The notes under the pieces were generated by a model. That model saw only the letters and a program-made list of their open reading frames with translations, made no database searches and was not told the origin of the DNA. 64,000 nucleotides of DNA. It comes from an uncultured Fibrobacter sp. (GTDB taxonomy: Bacteria > Fibrobacterota > Fibrobacteria > Fibrobacterales > Fibrobacteraceae). The translations under genes and the position numbers were made by a program. Each line of letters starts with the position of its first letter. The first letter of the stretch is position 1. Location: NCBI GenBank assembly GCA_934691725.1, contig CAKUTF010000001.1, forward strand, positions 62,001-126,000, in the 5' to 3' direction. Shown piece after piece: positions 19,453-27,530 of this stretch.

Positions 19453-19956
19453 ATGGCCCTCACAGATGAACAAAAATCCTCTTTCGCAAAAGGTTTTAAT
19501 CTTTTTTTAGAGAGAACCGGGCAAACTAAAACAGAAATTGCAACCCTGCTAGGGCTAACGCCCCAAGTGACTTCAGGCTGGTCAAGAGCGATAAGCGTTC
19601 CATCTTATGAAATATGCCAAAAGCTGTTATCTTTACAAAAACCGATGACCGTTGGTGAAATGTTTGGAGATTTTGTTTCATTCGTCCAGACAATGGAATC
19701 GGCTGAGGACTTGAATTCAAGTCTTGATTGTTTTGAATCCACGATATTCGCGAAAAAAAGAGACTTGACTATTGTCGATTTTCAACAAGGGGAATACGAC
19801 TATCGTAAAATCATCCAAGACTTCGTCAAGGCTATTGTACATATAAAGGAATTTCCTAACTCAAATCGCATCGAACAAATTTTATCGAAAGCGAAAGAAT
19901 TTCCAAACATCAACCAGGCGATCCAGGCGGAAATGAACTGGTGGAATCAGAAGTAA
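19453..19956 (+). CDS. XRE-type helix-turn-helix DNA-binding protein
   Basis: 167 aa. AAGGA precedes the ATG. Residues ~12-62 form a Cro/CI-like HTH (RTGQTKTEIATLLGLTPQVT; GWSRAISVPSYEICQKLLSL). The rest, about 100 residues (FVKAIVHIKEFPNSNRIEQI), is unrecognised and mostly helical-looking. AT-rich like the peptidase locus to its left. Converges on the EF-G-like gene with a 7-nt gap. Confidence 0.75.
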   Translation: MALTDEQKSSFAKGFNLFLERTGQTKTEIATLLGLTPQVTSGWSRAISVPSYEICQKLLSLQKPMTVGEMFGDFVSFVQTMESAEDLNSSLDCFESTIFAKKRDLTIVDFQQGEYDYRKIIQDFVKAIVHIKEFPNSNRIEQILSKAKEFPNINQAIQAEMNWWNQK

Positions 19957-19963
19957 GCCGTCT

Positions 19964-21889
19964 TTACTTCGCCATTCGATATTCTAAAAAGCGCATCGAG
20001 TATTCCGCGCGACCCTTGCACCCGGAGCGAACCGCCGTCGCATAGCCGAACAGCTTCCGCAGCGGGAGTTCCGCGACAAACGAATGCAAGACGCCGTTTC
20101 CGCCGACCGAAACGATTTTCCCTTCGCGGGCCAAGATGTCTCCGCCGAGAAGCCCCGCATATTCCGCCGGGCATTCAAGCGAAAGTTCCATGTAAGGTTC
20201 ATACAGGCAAATGTCCGACGGGCGAACAAGCTTTGCCACCGCGTCGGTGCAAGCCTTCTTGATCATCGGGACCGGAGTGTTTTCGGTTGCGGAAAATTCA
20301 TTGACCAGAAATTCGATTCCGGCAAGCGCGCCCTTGCCCAAAATCCCGACCGAAGCGCTTTCCGAAATCGCCGACTGGAGTCCCGCGAGAACATCCGCCG
20401 AAAGTTTTTCCAAAGCGTTTCCCGCAAGCGAAACCTCCGTTGAATTTTCGGAAAGTTTCTTGGCGGCGAGGGAAAGCTTCACGGAGAAAGGCCCCGCACA
20501 GAAAGAGTTTTCCACCGGGGAAAGCGAACATTTCAAACGTTCCTGCCACAGCACGTCGGGATTTCCCGCCCGGACATTGCAACCGAATTCCCGCTTGAGC
20601 CGTTCGAGAATCACTTCCTGCTGGACTTCGCCGACCGTGTGCAAGACCCAGAATCCAGCTTCGGGATGCGGCGTCACCCGGACAGACGGATCCATCCGGC
20701 ACAGCAACCGGAGATTTCTTTCCACCGAGGAAAAATCTTCCGCATGGACACATTCGAGATGCGTCTGTAAAAGCGAGTCGTAGCGTTTCGGCAAAACGCT
20801 TCCCTTTTCGACCGTCCCGTCGATGACGATTCTTTCCCCGAGCGAAAGTTCCTTTGCCGAGCGGAGCGCATAGATGTCGCCGGCCAAAATCCGCGAAACC
20901 GGTTCGAGCGTCGAAGCCTTCAAGCGGAAAAATTCAAAGCCTTCGGGCCATTTCGCCTTGTCGAGATTCGCCATGCCGCGGAACAGGGAAATTTCCCCGC
21001 TTCCCTGGAAATGCCGCAACCGAACGACTTCACCCAAAAGATTTTTTTCGAACGCAGGCGGTTCCGGTAAAAAGAACGAAAGCCCGGTCATCAGGCTGCG
21101 CACGCCGAGATTCTCCTTGGCAGACCCCGCATAGCAAAGAACATACTTGTCCGAAGCAGCGAGAGCATTCAGTCCGCGCAAAAGCGTCTTCGGCGAAACA
21201 TTTTTCCCGTCAAGCGCGAGCGAGAGAATTTCGTCGTCGAACTCGGAGGCGGCCTCCACCGCTTCCGCATAGGCGGACATCCACTTCGATTTCGCCGTGG
21301 AATTTCCAATCGCTTCGGGTTCTTCCCGGCCTTCCGAAAGAACGAGCCGCATTCCACTCACGACATCGAGTGCGGAGCGAACCTTCCGTTCACCCCGAAC
21401 CTCGGCAAATTCCGGAACGGAAAGCAGCACGGGCCGCGCACCGAGAAATTCCTCGATAGCGATCAGCGTCTCGTCGAGCGAGCTTGCCGGATTGTCCAGC
21501 TTGTTGATAAAAACAATCGTGCGGACTCCGTTCTCCCGCAACTTTTTCCAGGCGGAAAGCGTCTGCGTCTCCACACCGTCCGCCGCAGAAATTACGAGAA
21601 TCGCCCCATCGACGGCAGACAGCGCCATATCGACTTCGGCTCCAAAATCCACGTGCCCCGGCGTATCGATAAAATTGAACCAGATTCCGCGCCATTCAAA
21701 GTGCGCCACGCCCGCTTCAATCGTAATGCCGCGTTCCCGCTCCTCGGGCAAATAATCCATCGTCGCCAGGCCATCTTCCACGTTTCCCGGAAGACGCACT
21801 TCTCCTGCGGTAAAGAGAATCCGCTCGGAAAGCGTCGTCTTTCCCGCATCGACATGGGCGAGGATCGCAATGTTTCGAATCGGCCGCAT
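19964..21889 (-). CDS. EF-G/TetM-like ribosomal translocase-family GTPase
   Basis: 641 aa, the length of tetracycline ribosomal-protection proteins (about 640) rather than canonical EF-G (about 690-700). All GTPase motifs are intact: AHVDAGKTT (11-19), RGITIEAG, DTPGHVDF, NKLD. Domains II-V follow (VGEVQQEVILERLKREFGC; ELPLRKLFGYATAVRSGCKG). It acts on ribosomes as a translocation- or rescue-type factor. Whether it protects against an antibiotic or is an EF-G2-like paralogue cannot be decided here. Starts 6 nt after the GH44 gene; no strong RBS, so probably coupled. Confidence 0.75.
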   Translation of the reverse strand: MRPIRNIAILAHVDAGKTTLSERILFTAGEVRLPGNVEDGLATMDYLPEERERGITIEAGVAHFEWRGIWFNFIDTPGHVDFGAEVDMALSAVDGAILVISAADGVETQTLSAWKKLRENGVRTIVFINKLDNPASSLDETLIAIEEFLGARPVLLSVPEFAEVRGERKVRSALDVVSGMRLVLSEGREEPEAIGNSTAKSKWMSAYAEAVEAASEFDDEILSLALDGKNVSPKTLLRGLNALAASDKYVLCYAGSAKENLGVRSLMTGLSFFLPEPPAFEKNLLGEVVRLRHFQGSGEISLFRGMANLDKAKWPEGFEFFRLKASTLEPVSRILAGDIYALRSAKELSLGERIVIDGTVEKGSVLPKRYDSLLQTHLECVHAEDFSSVERNLRLLCRMDPSVRVTPHPEAGFWVLHTVGEVQQEVILERLKREFGCNVRAGNPDVLWQERLKCSLSPVENSFCAGPFSVKLSLAAKKLSENSTEVSLAGNALEKLSADVLAGLQSAISESASVGILGKGALAGIEFLVNEFSATENTPVPMIKKACTDAVAKLVRPSDICLYEPYMELSLECPAEYAGLLGGDILAREGKIVSVGGNGVLHSFVAELPLRKLFGYATAVRSGCKGRAEYSMRFLEYRMAK

Positions 21890-21895
21890 GATTTT

Positions 21896-23644
21896 CTACT
21901 TGGCAAACGTAGGCATCGGATTTAAACCGGTCGTATTCCGTTCGGCGGCGCGACCATTTACATAGCGACGCGAACCTTCCTTCTGCGCACGCGATCGAAT
22001 ACTTTTCTTCCGCAGCGCACTCGGATTTTGATTTGCAAAAAGCAACGCCGTAATGGATTTTGCTGGCAACACCACGGACACTTTTCCGTTTTCCGCTTCC
22101 GTACTATCCTTGTCCAAGGCATTTTCCAGGTGCGAGACAAAAGTTTCCCCCTGAAGATTCGATAGAGTCAATCTTGTTACACCTTTGAGCGCATCGAAAT
22201 TTTTTACAGACAAATTCACCGTCTGGGCGTCATGTTCCGCCCGGTTTACCAGAATTACCGCCAAAGAATCGTTATTCCGAGTCACCGAAGCATAGGCGGA
22301 TACAAGCGAATCGTTGTCAGAAACAGATTCTACCCGGTATTCATGCCCATAGCGGATAAACAGATGCGCCACTTCGTCCATCCCATCGCCCCAAGACCAG
22401 GGGGTAAATAATTCCACGCCGTGATCCATAAAAGTTCCCAAAAAAGAAGCATAAATCAAAGCGGTAAGCATCGCATCGTCCGTCACAATGCTCGTTTCCG
22501 TAAGCCCGAGACCAATGCCATGGCCTTTTCCAAAATATCTATCCATCCAATCGTTCAGACGTTTAAAGATATATTCCTTATCGATGGAAGCATCCCAATT
22601 CCCATTCACCGTTCTAATTCCGTTCGCACCGGCATACACATAGGACGTATCAAAAAATACCCGATGCCAATTGATGCGTTCTTCATAAGTTTTTTCCGCA
22701 GGATACCAGTGGATATCCAAAACATCGAGCAGCCTGACTCCACTTGCCTTTTGCGCTTCGGCCACTTTTTTAATAAAGTATTCCAACCAGCAACTAGGCT
22801 CCCCGTCCGACTTCGCCCGACTATCGACATTGCACCATTGCCATTCGTTGGCAGCCACAGGACCTGTCAATTTCACATCAGCCCAAACGGCTTTCGCTTT
22901 TCCGGCAACATCGAGATAACGCTCCACCAAGAACTGCTGGGTCACTTGTAGCGGTAAATCGCTATGCGTTCCATTCCAAATTTCCATTTCATTGTCCATG
23001 CTCCAATATTCAAACCGTCGCATGTCTAATTTCAAATCGTCCCGCCAATGTTTTAAAATATCGACAGAGGAATCCGCCGGCCATTCCTGGTTATAGAGCC
23101 GATAATCACCAGCCTTCACAAGCGTCATCCCGTCATCGGCAACCTCTCCGCCACCGGCCAAATCCAAAGTAGCCTTCGCCCAAGAGCCGTGAGCCTGGTA
23201 AAAATCCCAGTCTGCAAAGTTGTAATCCTTTGACGAAGCGACAAAGCCTGAAAGTTGAAAAGCGTACATCGCATTCGCTCCGGGCAGCCTGTCCTGAACC
23301 GTTCTCGCCGTGATATCCCAATCATGCTCATAGACGTTATTATACCAATCCGGATGGACCGTCAACTTTTTTCGCCAGTTATAGCGAGTCGCATTGTTTC
23401 CGTTGTTCATCCGAAAAAAACGGAATCCGATTTCCTGCATCCGTCGGATAGTGGAATCTTCCGCCGCGATTTTCACCGAATCGGTTGTCACTGCATCGTT
23501 GATGCCGCTCATGTTTTTCCCGAAAATGTAGGGAGAAATTTTTTGAATGCCCGCAAAAACATCGACCTCTACATTGATTGAAGCGAAGGACGTTGCCAAA
23601 AAAATCGAAAAAATTCCAGCACTAAATTTAAAGTTCATTTTCAT
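21896..23644 (-). CDS. Secreted glycoside hydrolase family 44 glucanase
   Basis: 582 aa from the ATG at 23644 (AAGGA five bases upstream); 41 upstream in-frame codons run through a terminator hairpin and are rejected. Signal peptide about residues 1-22 (FKFSAGIFSIFLATSFAS). GH44 hallmarks: RMNNGNNATRYNWRKKL, the acid/base segment EYWSMDNEMEIWNGTH (E219) and the nucleophile segment GLGLTETSIV (E383). These enzymes cleave beta-1,4-glucan and xyloglucan. The C-terminal ~35 residues are strongly basic (RSRAQKEGSRRY), reminiscent of basic terminal regions of Fibrobacter secreted hydrolases. Follows an Opp-type transporter that may import its products. Confidence 0.88.
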   Translation of the reverse strand: MKMNFKFSAGIFSIFLATSFASINVEVDVFAGIQKISPYIFGKNMSGINDAVTTDSVKIAAEDSTIRRMQEIGFRFFRMNNGNNATRYNWRKKLTVHPDWYNNVYEHDWDITARTVQDRLPGANAMYAFQLSGFVASSKDYNFADWDFYQAHGSWAKATLDLAGGGEVADDGMTLVKAGDYRLYNQEWPADSSVDILKHWRDDLKLDMRRFEYWSMDNEMEIWNGTHSDLPLQVTQQFLVERYLDVAGKAKAVWADVKLTGPVAANEWQWCNVDSRAKSDGEPSCWLEYFIKKVAEAQKASGVRLLDVLDIHWYPAEKTYEERINWHRVFFDTSYVYAGANGIRTVNGNWDASIDKEYIFKRLNDWMDRYFGKGHGIGLGLTETSIVTDDAMLTALIYASFLGTFMDHGVELFTPWSWGDGMDEVAHLFIRYGHEYRVESVSDNDSLVSAYASVTRNNDSLAVILVNRAEHDAQTVNLSVKNFDALKGVTRLTLSNLQGETFVSHLENALDKDSTEAENGKVSVVLPAKSITALLFANQNPSALRKKSIRSRAQKEGSRRYVNGRAAERNTTGLNPMPTFAK

Positions 23645-23660
23645 TGTTTTCCTTTTGAAT

Positions 23661-23688
23661 AAAAAATGGCCGTTTTGAAACGACCATT
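23661..23688 (-). terminator. Terminator/attenuator between the transporter and GH44 genes
   Basis: Minus strand hairpin AATGGTCGTTT-CA-AAACGGCCATT followed by TTTT and ATT. It lies after the last ABC gene and only 17 bases before the GH44 start. It would end most transporter transcripts or set a lower level for the enzyme. Confidence 0.7.
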
Positions 23689-23709
23689 CTCTTAAAAACG
23701 GAACGACAC

Positions 23710-24543
23710 CTACTTGGCGGCGACTTCTGCCTGGTGCTTCTTGGAGCGGTGGCTGTTCGGAATCCACTCGTCCTTGTGCACTTCGGGAATATCGTCGAGC
23801 AGGCGGAGCGTATTCGGTTCCGTCGTATGGTCTAGAACCTCGGCGGGCGTTCCCTGGTTCACGATTTTGCCTTCGTGCATGATGAAAATCCGGTCGCTCA
23901 CATAGTTCGCAAGCCCAATATCGTGCGTCACAAAGACGACCGTCATCTTGAGCTGGTCCTTCAGCTTGCGGAGATAGTCGAGGATGTTCGCGCGGACACA
24001 GGCATCGACCATCGAAGTCGCCTCGTCGGCGATCAGGACCTTCGGACGGAGCGCAAAGATTCGGGCAAGCAGCATACGCTGCATCTGTCCACCGGAAAGT
24101 TCGAACGGATACTTTCCTTCGATGTCCGCCGGGGTGACATTCACCGCGAGAAGACCTTCATCGACGCGGCGGTGAACCTCTTCCTTGCTCGGCTTGTCCT
24201 TGAGGATGTTCAGGGAATCTTCGAGCTGGGAACGGATCGTGAAGAACTGGTTGAAGCAGCCGAACGGATCCTGGAACACCGACTGGACCTCGTTCCAATG
24301 GTCCTTCAGGTTCTTGATCTGGTGCCCGCGATAGAGAAATTCACCGCTCGTCGGCTTGTAAAGTCCGAGCATGATCTTCGCCAATACGGACTTGCCGCAG
24401 CCCGAACCGCCGACTATCGAAATGAACTCTTCGTCGTAAATGTCAAACGAGACGTCGCTTACGGCGACTTTCAGGTTCTTGCCCGCACCGAATTCCTTCG
24501 AAACGTTCCGGGCGGAAAAAACGACAGCCTTATCAGTTTGCAT
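23710..24543 (-). CDS. ABC transporter ATP-binding protein, DppF/OppF type
   Basis: 277 aa. Walker A GGSGCGKSVL, Q-loop EVQSVFQDPFG, signature LSGGQMQRMLLAR, Walker B VLIADEAT, switch His in FVTHDIG. Second of the two ATPases of an oligopeptide/oligosaccharide (Opp/Dpp) importer. Overlaps the other ATPase gene by 11 nt. Confidence 0.93.
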   Translation of the reverse strand: MQTDKAVVFSARNVSKEFGAGKNLKVAVSDVSFDIYDEEFISIVGGSGCGKSVLAKIMLGLYKPTSGEFLYRGHQIKNLKDHWNEVQSVFQDPFGCFNQFFTIRSQLEDSLNILKDKPSKEEVHRRVDEGLLAVNVTPADIEGKYPFELSGGQMQRMLLARIFALRPKVLIADEATSMVDACVRANILDYLRKLKDQLKMTVVFVTHDIGLANYVSDRIFIMHEGKIVNQGTPAEVLDHTTEPNTLRLLDDIPEVHKDEWIPNSHRSKKHQAEVAAK

Positions 24544-25531
24544 AATCGCACCTCACATCACGACCGCCGACAACGCGGAGGTTCTGGGCATTTTTCTTGC
24601 AATCTTCACACGCCACCTTGCAACGCGGAGCGAAGCGGCAGCCGACAATCTTGTTCTTGAGGCTTGGCGGGGCGCCTTCAATTGCCACCGGGTGGCGGGA
24701 ACGCTGGCTCGCCTCCGTGCTGAGCATCGCCCCCATGAGAGCCTTGGTATAAGGATGACGCGGATCCTTGACGACCTGTTCCGCGGTCCCCTTTTCCACG
24801 ATTTCGCCCGCATACATAATCGCGATATTGTCCGCGACATGGTAGAGTAGCGGAAGTTCATGCGTAATAAAGATCATCGTCGAGAAAATTCCCTTGTCAA
24901 GAAGGTCGAAAATCATCTTGATGACTTCTTTCTGCGTGGAAACGTCGAGCGCGGAAGTCGGCTCATCCGCAATGACCATCTGCGGGTTGAGAAGCGTCGA
25001 AATTCCGATAACGGAACGCTGGCGTTCACCGGCGGTCAGCTGGATCGGGAACGAATTCAAAACGCGCTTCGTGTCCATTCCGAAAAGGTCGAAGCGTTCG
25101 CAAAGGCGGTCGTAGATTTCCTTCTTGTCTAAGGCCTTGCCCGGCTGCTCATGCGCCGCGATAACGTCCGCCGCGATATCCTTGATTTTGCGGACCGGGT
25201 TCAGCGCGTTGAAAGCGCCCTGCGGAATCATGGAGACTTTCTGGGCGAGAACATTCGCCCGGATATCCTCGATGGATCGGTTCATCAGCGATTCCATCTT
25301 GTCACCGTTCTTGACGCGGACGTCGCCGCCTTCCGGGTAGAGCGGCGGAATGCACATTCCCATGAGACCGCTGACGAGCGTCGATTTTCCGCAGCCCGAC
25401 TCTCCGGCGATTCCCAGGATTTCGCCCTGCTTCATCGAAAAGGAAACATCCGTCACAGCGTGCGTCTTGTCACCAAAACGTCCGAGATAATAGAGGCTCA
25501 GGTGTTCTACTTCAAAAACATTGTCTGACAT
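24533..25531 (-). CDS. ABC transporter ATP-binding protein, DppD/OppD type
   Basis: 332 aa. Walker A GESGCGKSTLV, Walker B MVIADEPTSALDV, H-loop IFITHELP. The signature region is unusual: LTAGERQRSVIG in place of LSGGxxQR. The Opp-family C-terminal cysteine cluster (GCRFAPRCKVACEDCKKN), which binds an Fe-S cluster in some members, is present. RBS AGAGG. Confidence 0.93.
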   Translation of the reverse strand: MSDNVFEVEHLSLYYLGRFGDKTHAVTDVSFSMKQGEILGIAGESGCGKSTLVSGLMGMCIPPLYPEGGDVRVKNGDKMESLMNRSIEDIRANVLAQKVSMIPQGAFNALNPVRKIKDIAADVIAAHEQPGKALDKKEIYDRLCERFDLFGMDTKRVLNSFPIQLTAGERQRSVIGISTLLNPQMVIADEPTSALDVSTQKEVIKMIFDLLDKGIFSTMIFITHELPLLYHVADNIAIMYAGEIVEKGTAEQVVKDPRHPYTKALMGAMLSTEASQRSRHPVAIEGAPPSLKNKIVGCRFAPRCKVACEDCKKNAQNLRVVGGRDVRCDYAN

Positions 25532-25540
25532 GGCTACCTC

Positions 25541-26386
25541 TTACTTGCGAAGACGCGGGTTAAATACGCCTTCCATCGACGTATTGATGAGATACAGAGC
25601 GAACACGGTCAAGGTGATGACAAGCGTCGCCGGGAGGAACGCAATCCAGATGCTGTCCGAAAGCGCACCGTTATCCTTCGCCTGGTTCAAGATGATGCCG
25701 AGCGACGTAGAATCCAGAGGGCCAAGACCAATCATCGAGATGGAAGCCTCGGAAAGGATTCCCGAAGAGACCTGCATGATAAAGACCATGAACACATAGG
25801 AAAGCAAATACGGCAAGACATGCTTGACAACGATTTTCAGGGAACCGGCACCGTTCATCCGGGCAAGGGCGATATGGTCACGGCTGCGGAGCGAAGACGC
25901 CTGGGCGCGCACGGCACGGGCAGACCAGCTCCACGAAGTGAGACCGATGATGAGACCGATAAGCGTAAGCGAACGGCCTTCCTTCACCGCCGAGCTGATG
26001 AGAACCAGGATAACGAACTGCGGAATGACAATAAACAGGTTCGTTCCCATGTTCAGGATTTCATCGATCCAGCCACCGCGGAAACCGCCGAAAAGCCCGA
26101 TGAAAACGCCGATTGTCGTCGCGATGACGCCAGCGATCAAGCCCACATACAGCGAAGAGCGGAGTCCGGCAATCAGGAGCGACACGTAGTCGCGCCCCAG
26201 ATGGTCCGTACCCAAAAGATGTTCCGCACTCGACGGCGCATAAGGTCCCGCCACAATATCGCGCGCATTGATATCGACGTGGTAAAAGAGCGGGCCAAAA
26301 ATCGCGACAAAGAGCGACAGGAAGAAAATCGAGACACCGATAACGAACATCGGCGACTTCATTAAGTTCTTGAGAAGTTTCAGCAT
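25541..26386 (-). CDS. ABC transporter permease, DppC/OppC type
   Basis: 281 aa, from ATG 26386 with GGAGGT upstream. One N-terminal helix, a periplasmic loop with LLGTDHLGRDYVSLLIAGLR, and five further helices. The EAA loop is SLRSRDHIALARMNGAGSLK. Inner membrane half of the importer channel, one base after the other permease gene. Confidence 0.93.
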   Translation of the reverse strand: MLKLLKNLMKSPMFVIGVSIFFLSLFVAIFGPLFYHVDINARDIVAGPYAPSSAEHLLGTDHLGRDYVSLLIAGLRSSLYVGLIAGVIATTIGVFIGLFGGFRGGWIDEILNMGTNLFIVIPQFVILVLISSAVKEGRSLTLIGLIIGLTSWSWSARAVRAQASSLRSRDHIALARMNGAGSLKIVVKHVLPYLLSYVFMVFIMQVSSGILSEASISMIGLGPLDSTSLGIILNQAKDNGALSDSIWIAFLPATLVITLTVFALYLINTSMEGVFNPRLRK

Positions 26387-26387
26387 G

Positions 26388-27521
26388 TTATTTACCTCCC
26401 ATCTGCAAACCGGCCTTGACACGCGGATCAAAGACAGCGATCAGGATATCCACGAGGAAGTTGGCGAGCAAGACGCAAGTCGAAATCATGAGCGTGCAGC
26501 CCTGGATCGTCGCATAGTCGTTCTGCTGGATAGCGGTGAGCATCGCCATGCCAAGTCCCGGATAAGAGAAAATCATTTCGGTAATGAGGGCTCCGCCGAC
26601 CATCGCGCCGAGAGACTGGGCAAGACCGGTGAGCTGCGGAAGCATCGCGTTGCGGAATACGTAACCGATGATCTTTCCTTCGCGGAGACCGAGCCACTTC
26701 GCATACTTCATGTAATCCGTTCCGAGTTCGTAAATCGCCATGGAGCGCATACCGGTCGCCTGGCCCGAAGCGAGAATCGGGAAGCAGGAGAAGAACGGGA
26801 GCACATAGTAGTATCCGACGGACTTGATGAACGCCCAGTTGAATCCAGGAATCACGTCCATGCCGTAAGCGTTCATCGCCGGGAACCAGCCGAGCGTGAT
26901 AGAGAACAACGCAACCAGAAGCATGCCGAACACAAAGTAGGGAATCCCGTTCAGGAACATCGCCACCGGGAAGAAGACCTTGTCAAAGATTCCGCGCTTG
27001 TAGGCAGCGTAGGCTCCGAGAAGGTTTCCGAAAATCCAGCCGAGAACAATCGTCGGGAACTGGATAGCGAGCGTCCACGGAAGCGATTCCTTGATGATTT
27101 CAAGGACGGGCTTCGGATACTGGCTGTAGGAAAGTCCAAAGTCCCCGTGGAAAACATTGATGACATAGGACACGAACTGCGAAAATCCCGAAGCGAGACG
27201 CGGCTTGATATCCGTCTTCGGATTCGAATTTTCATCTAGGACAGGCTTGCCTGTCGCATCGAGTTCGGGAATCGTATCGTAGATGACATTTCCCTGGTCG
27301 TTCAGCTCGGCCATGCCGAAAGCCTTGAGCAAGGTTTCCTTTTTCTGCATCGCCTCTTCCGGGGAAAGTCCCTGGGCGGCCTTGCCCATGACGATATCGA
27401 CCGGATTGTTTTCACCGAGGCGCGGGAGGGCGAAGTTGATGGCAATAGCGACAATAAATGTCAGGAAATACCAAAAACCTTTTTGCAGGACATAACGAAG
27501 TGTAGGGTATTGTTTCAGCAT
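26388..27521 (-). CDS. ABC transporter permease, DppB/OppB type
   Basis: 377 aa, about six helices, longer than the usual ~310-330 because of a ~60-residue periplasmic loop after TM1 (QKKETLLKAFGMAELNDQGN). The permease core has LYELGTDYMKYAKWLGLREG (EAA loop) and GGALITEMIFSYPGLGMAML. Pairs with the DppC-type subunit. Confidence 0.92.
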   Translation of the reverse strand: MLKQYPTLRYVLQKGFWYFLTFIVAIAINFALPRLGENNPVDIVMGKAAQGLSPEEAMQKKETLLKAFGMAELNDQGNVIYDTIPELDATGKPVLDENSNPKTDIKPRLASGFSQFVSYVINVFHGDFGLSYSQYPKPVLEIIKESLPWTLAIQFPTIVLGWIFGNLLGAYAAYKRGIFDKVFFPVAMFLNGIPYFVFGMLLVALFSITLGWFPAMNAYGMDVIPGFNWAFIKSVGYYYVLPFFSCFPILASGQATGMRSMAIYELGTDYMKYAKWLGLREGKIIGYVFRNAMLPQLTGLAQSLGAMVGGALITEMIFSYPGLGMAMLTAIQQNDYATIQGCTLMISTCVLLANFLVDILIAVFDPRVKAGLQMGGK

Positions 27522-27530
27522 TGTCCGTCC

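Noticed and set aside
19950..19975. Bidirectional terminator GAAGTAA/TTACTTC between the XRE and EF-G-like genes
   Set aside because: Only 7 bp, and no T-run on either side.
19964..21889. Housekeeping fusA
   Set aside because: Too short for EF-G, not in the rpsL-rpsG operon and of the TetM size class. Treated as a paralogue.
23645..23767. Upstream extension of the GH44 gene
   Set aside because: It would run through the terminator hairpin and into the ATPase gene, and would bury the signal peptide 41 residues inside.
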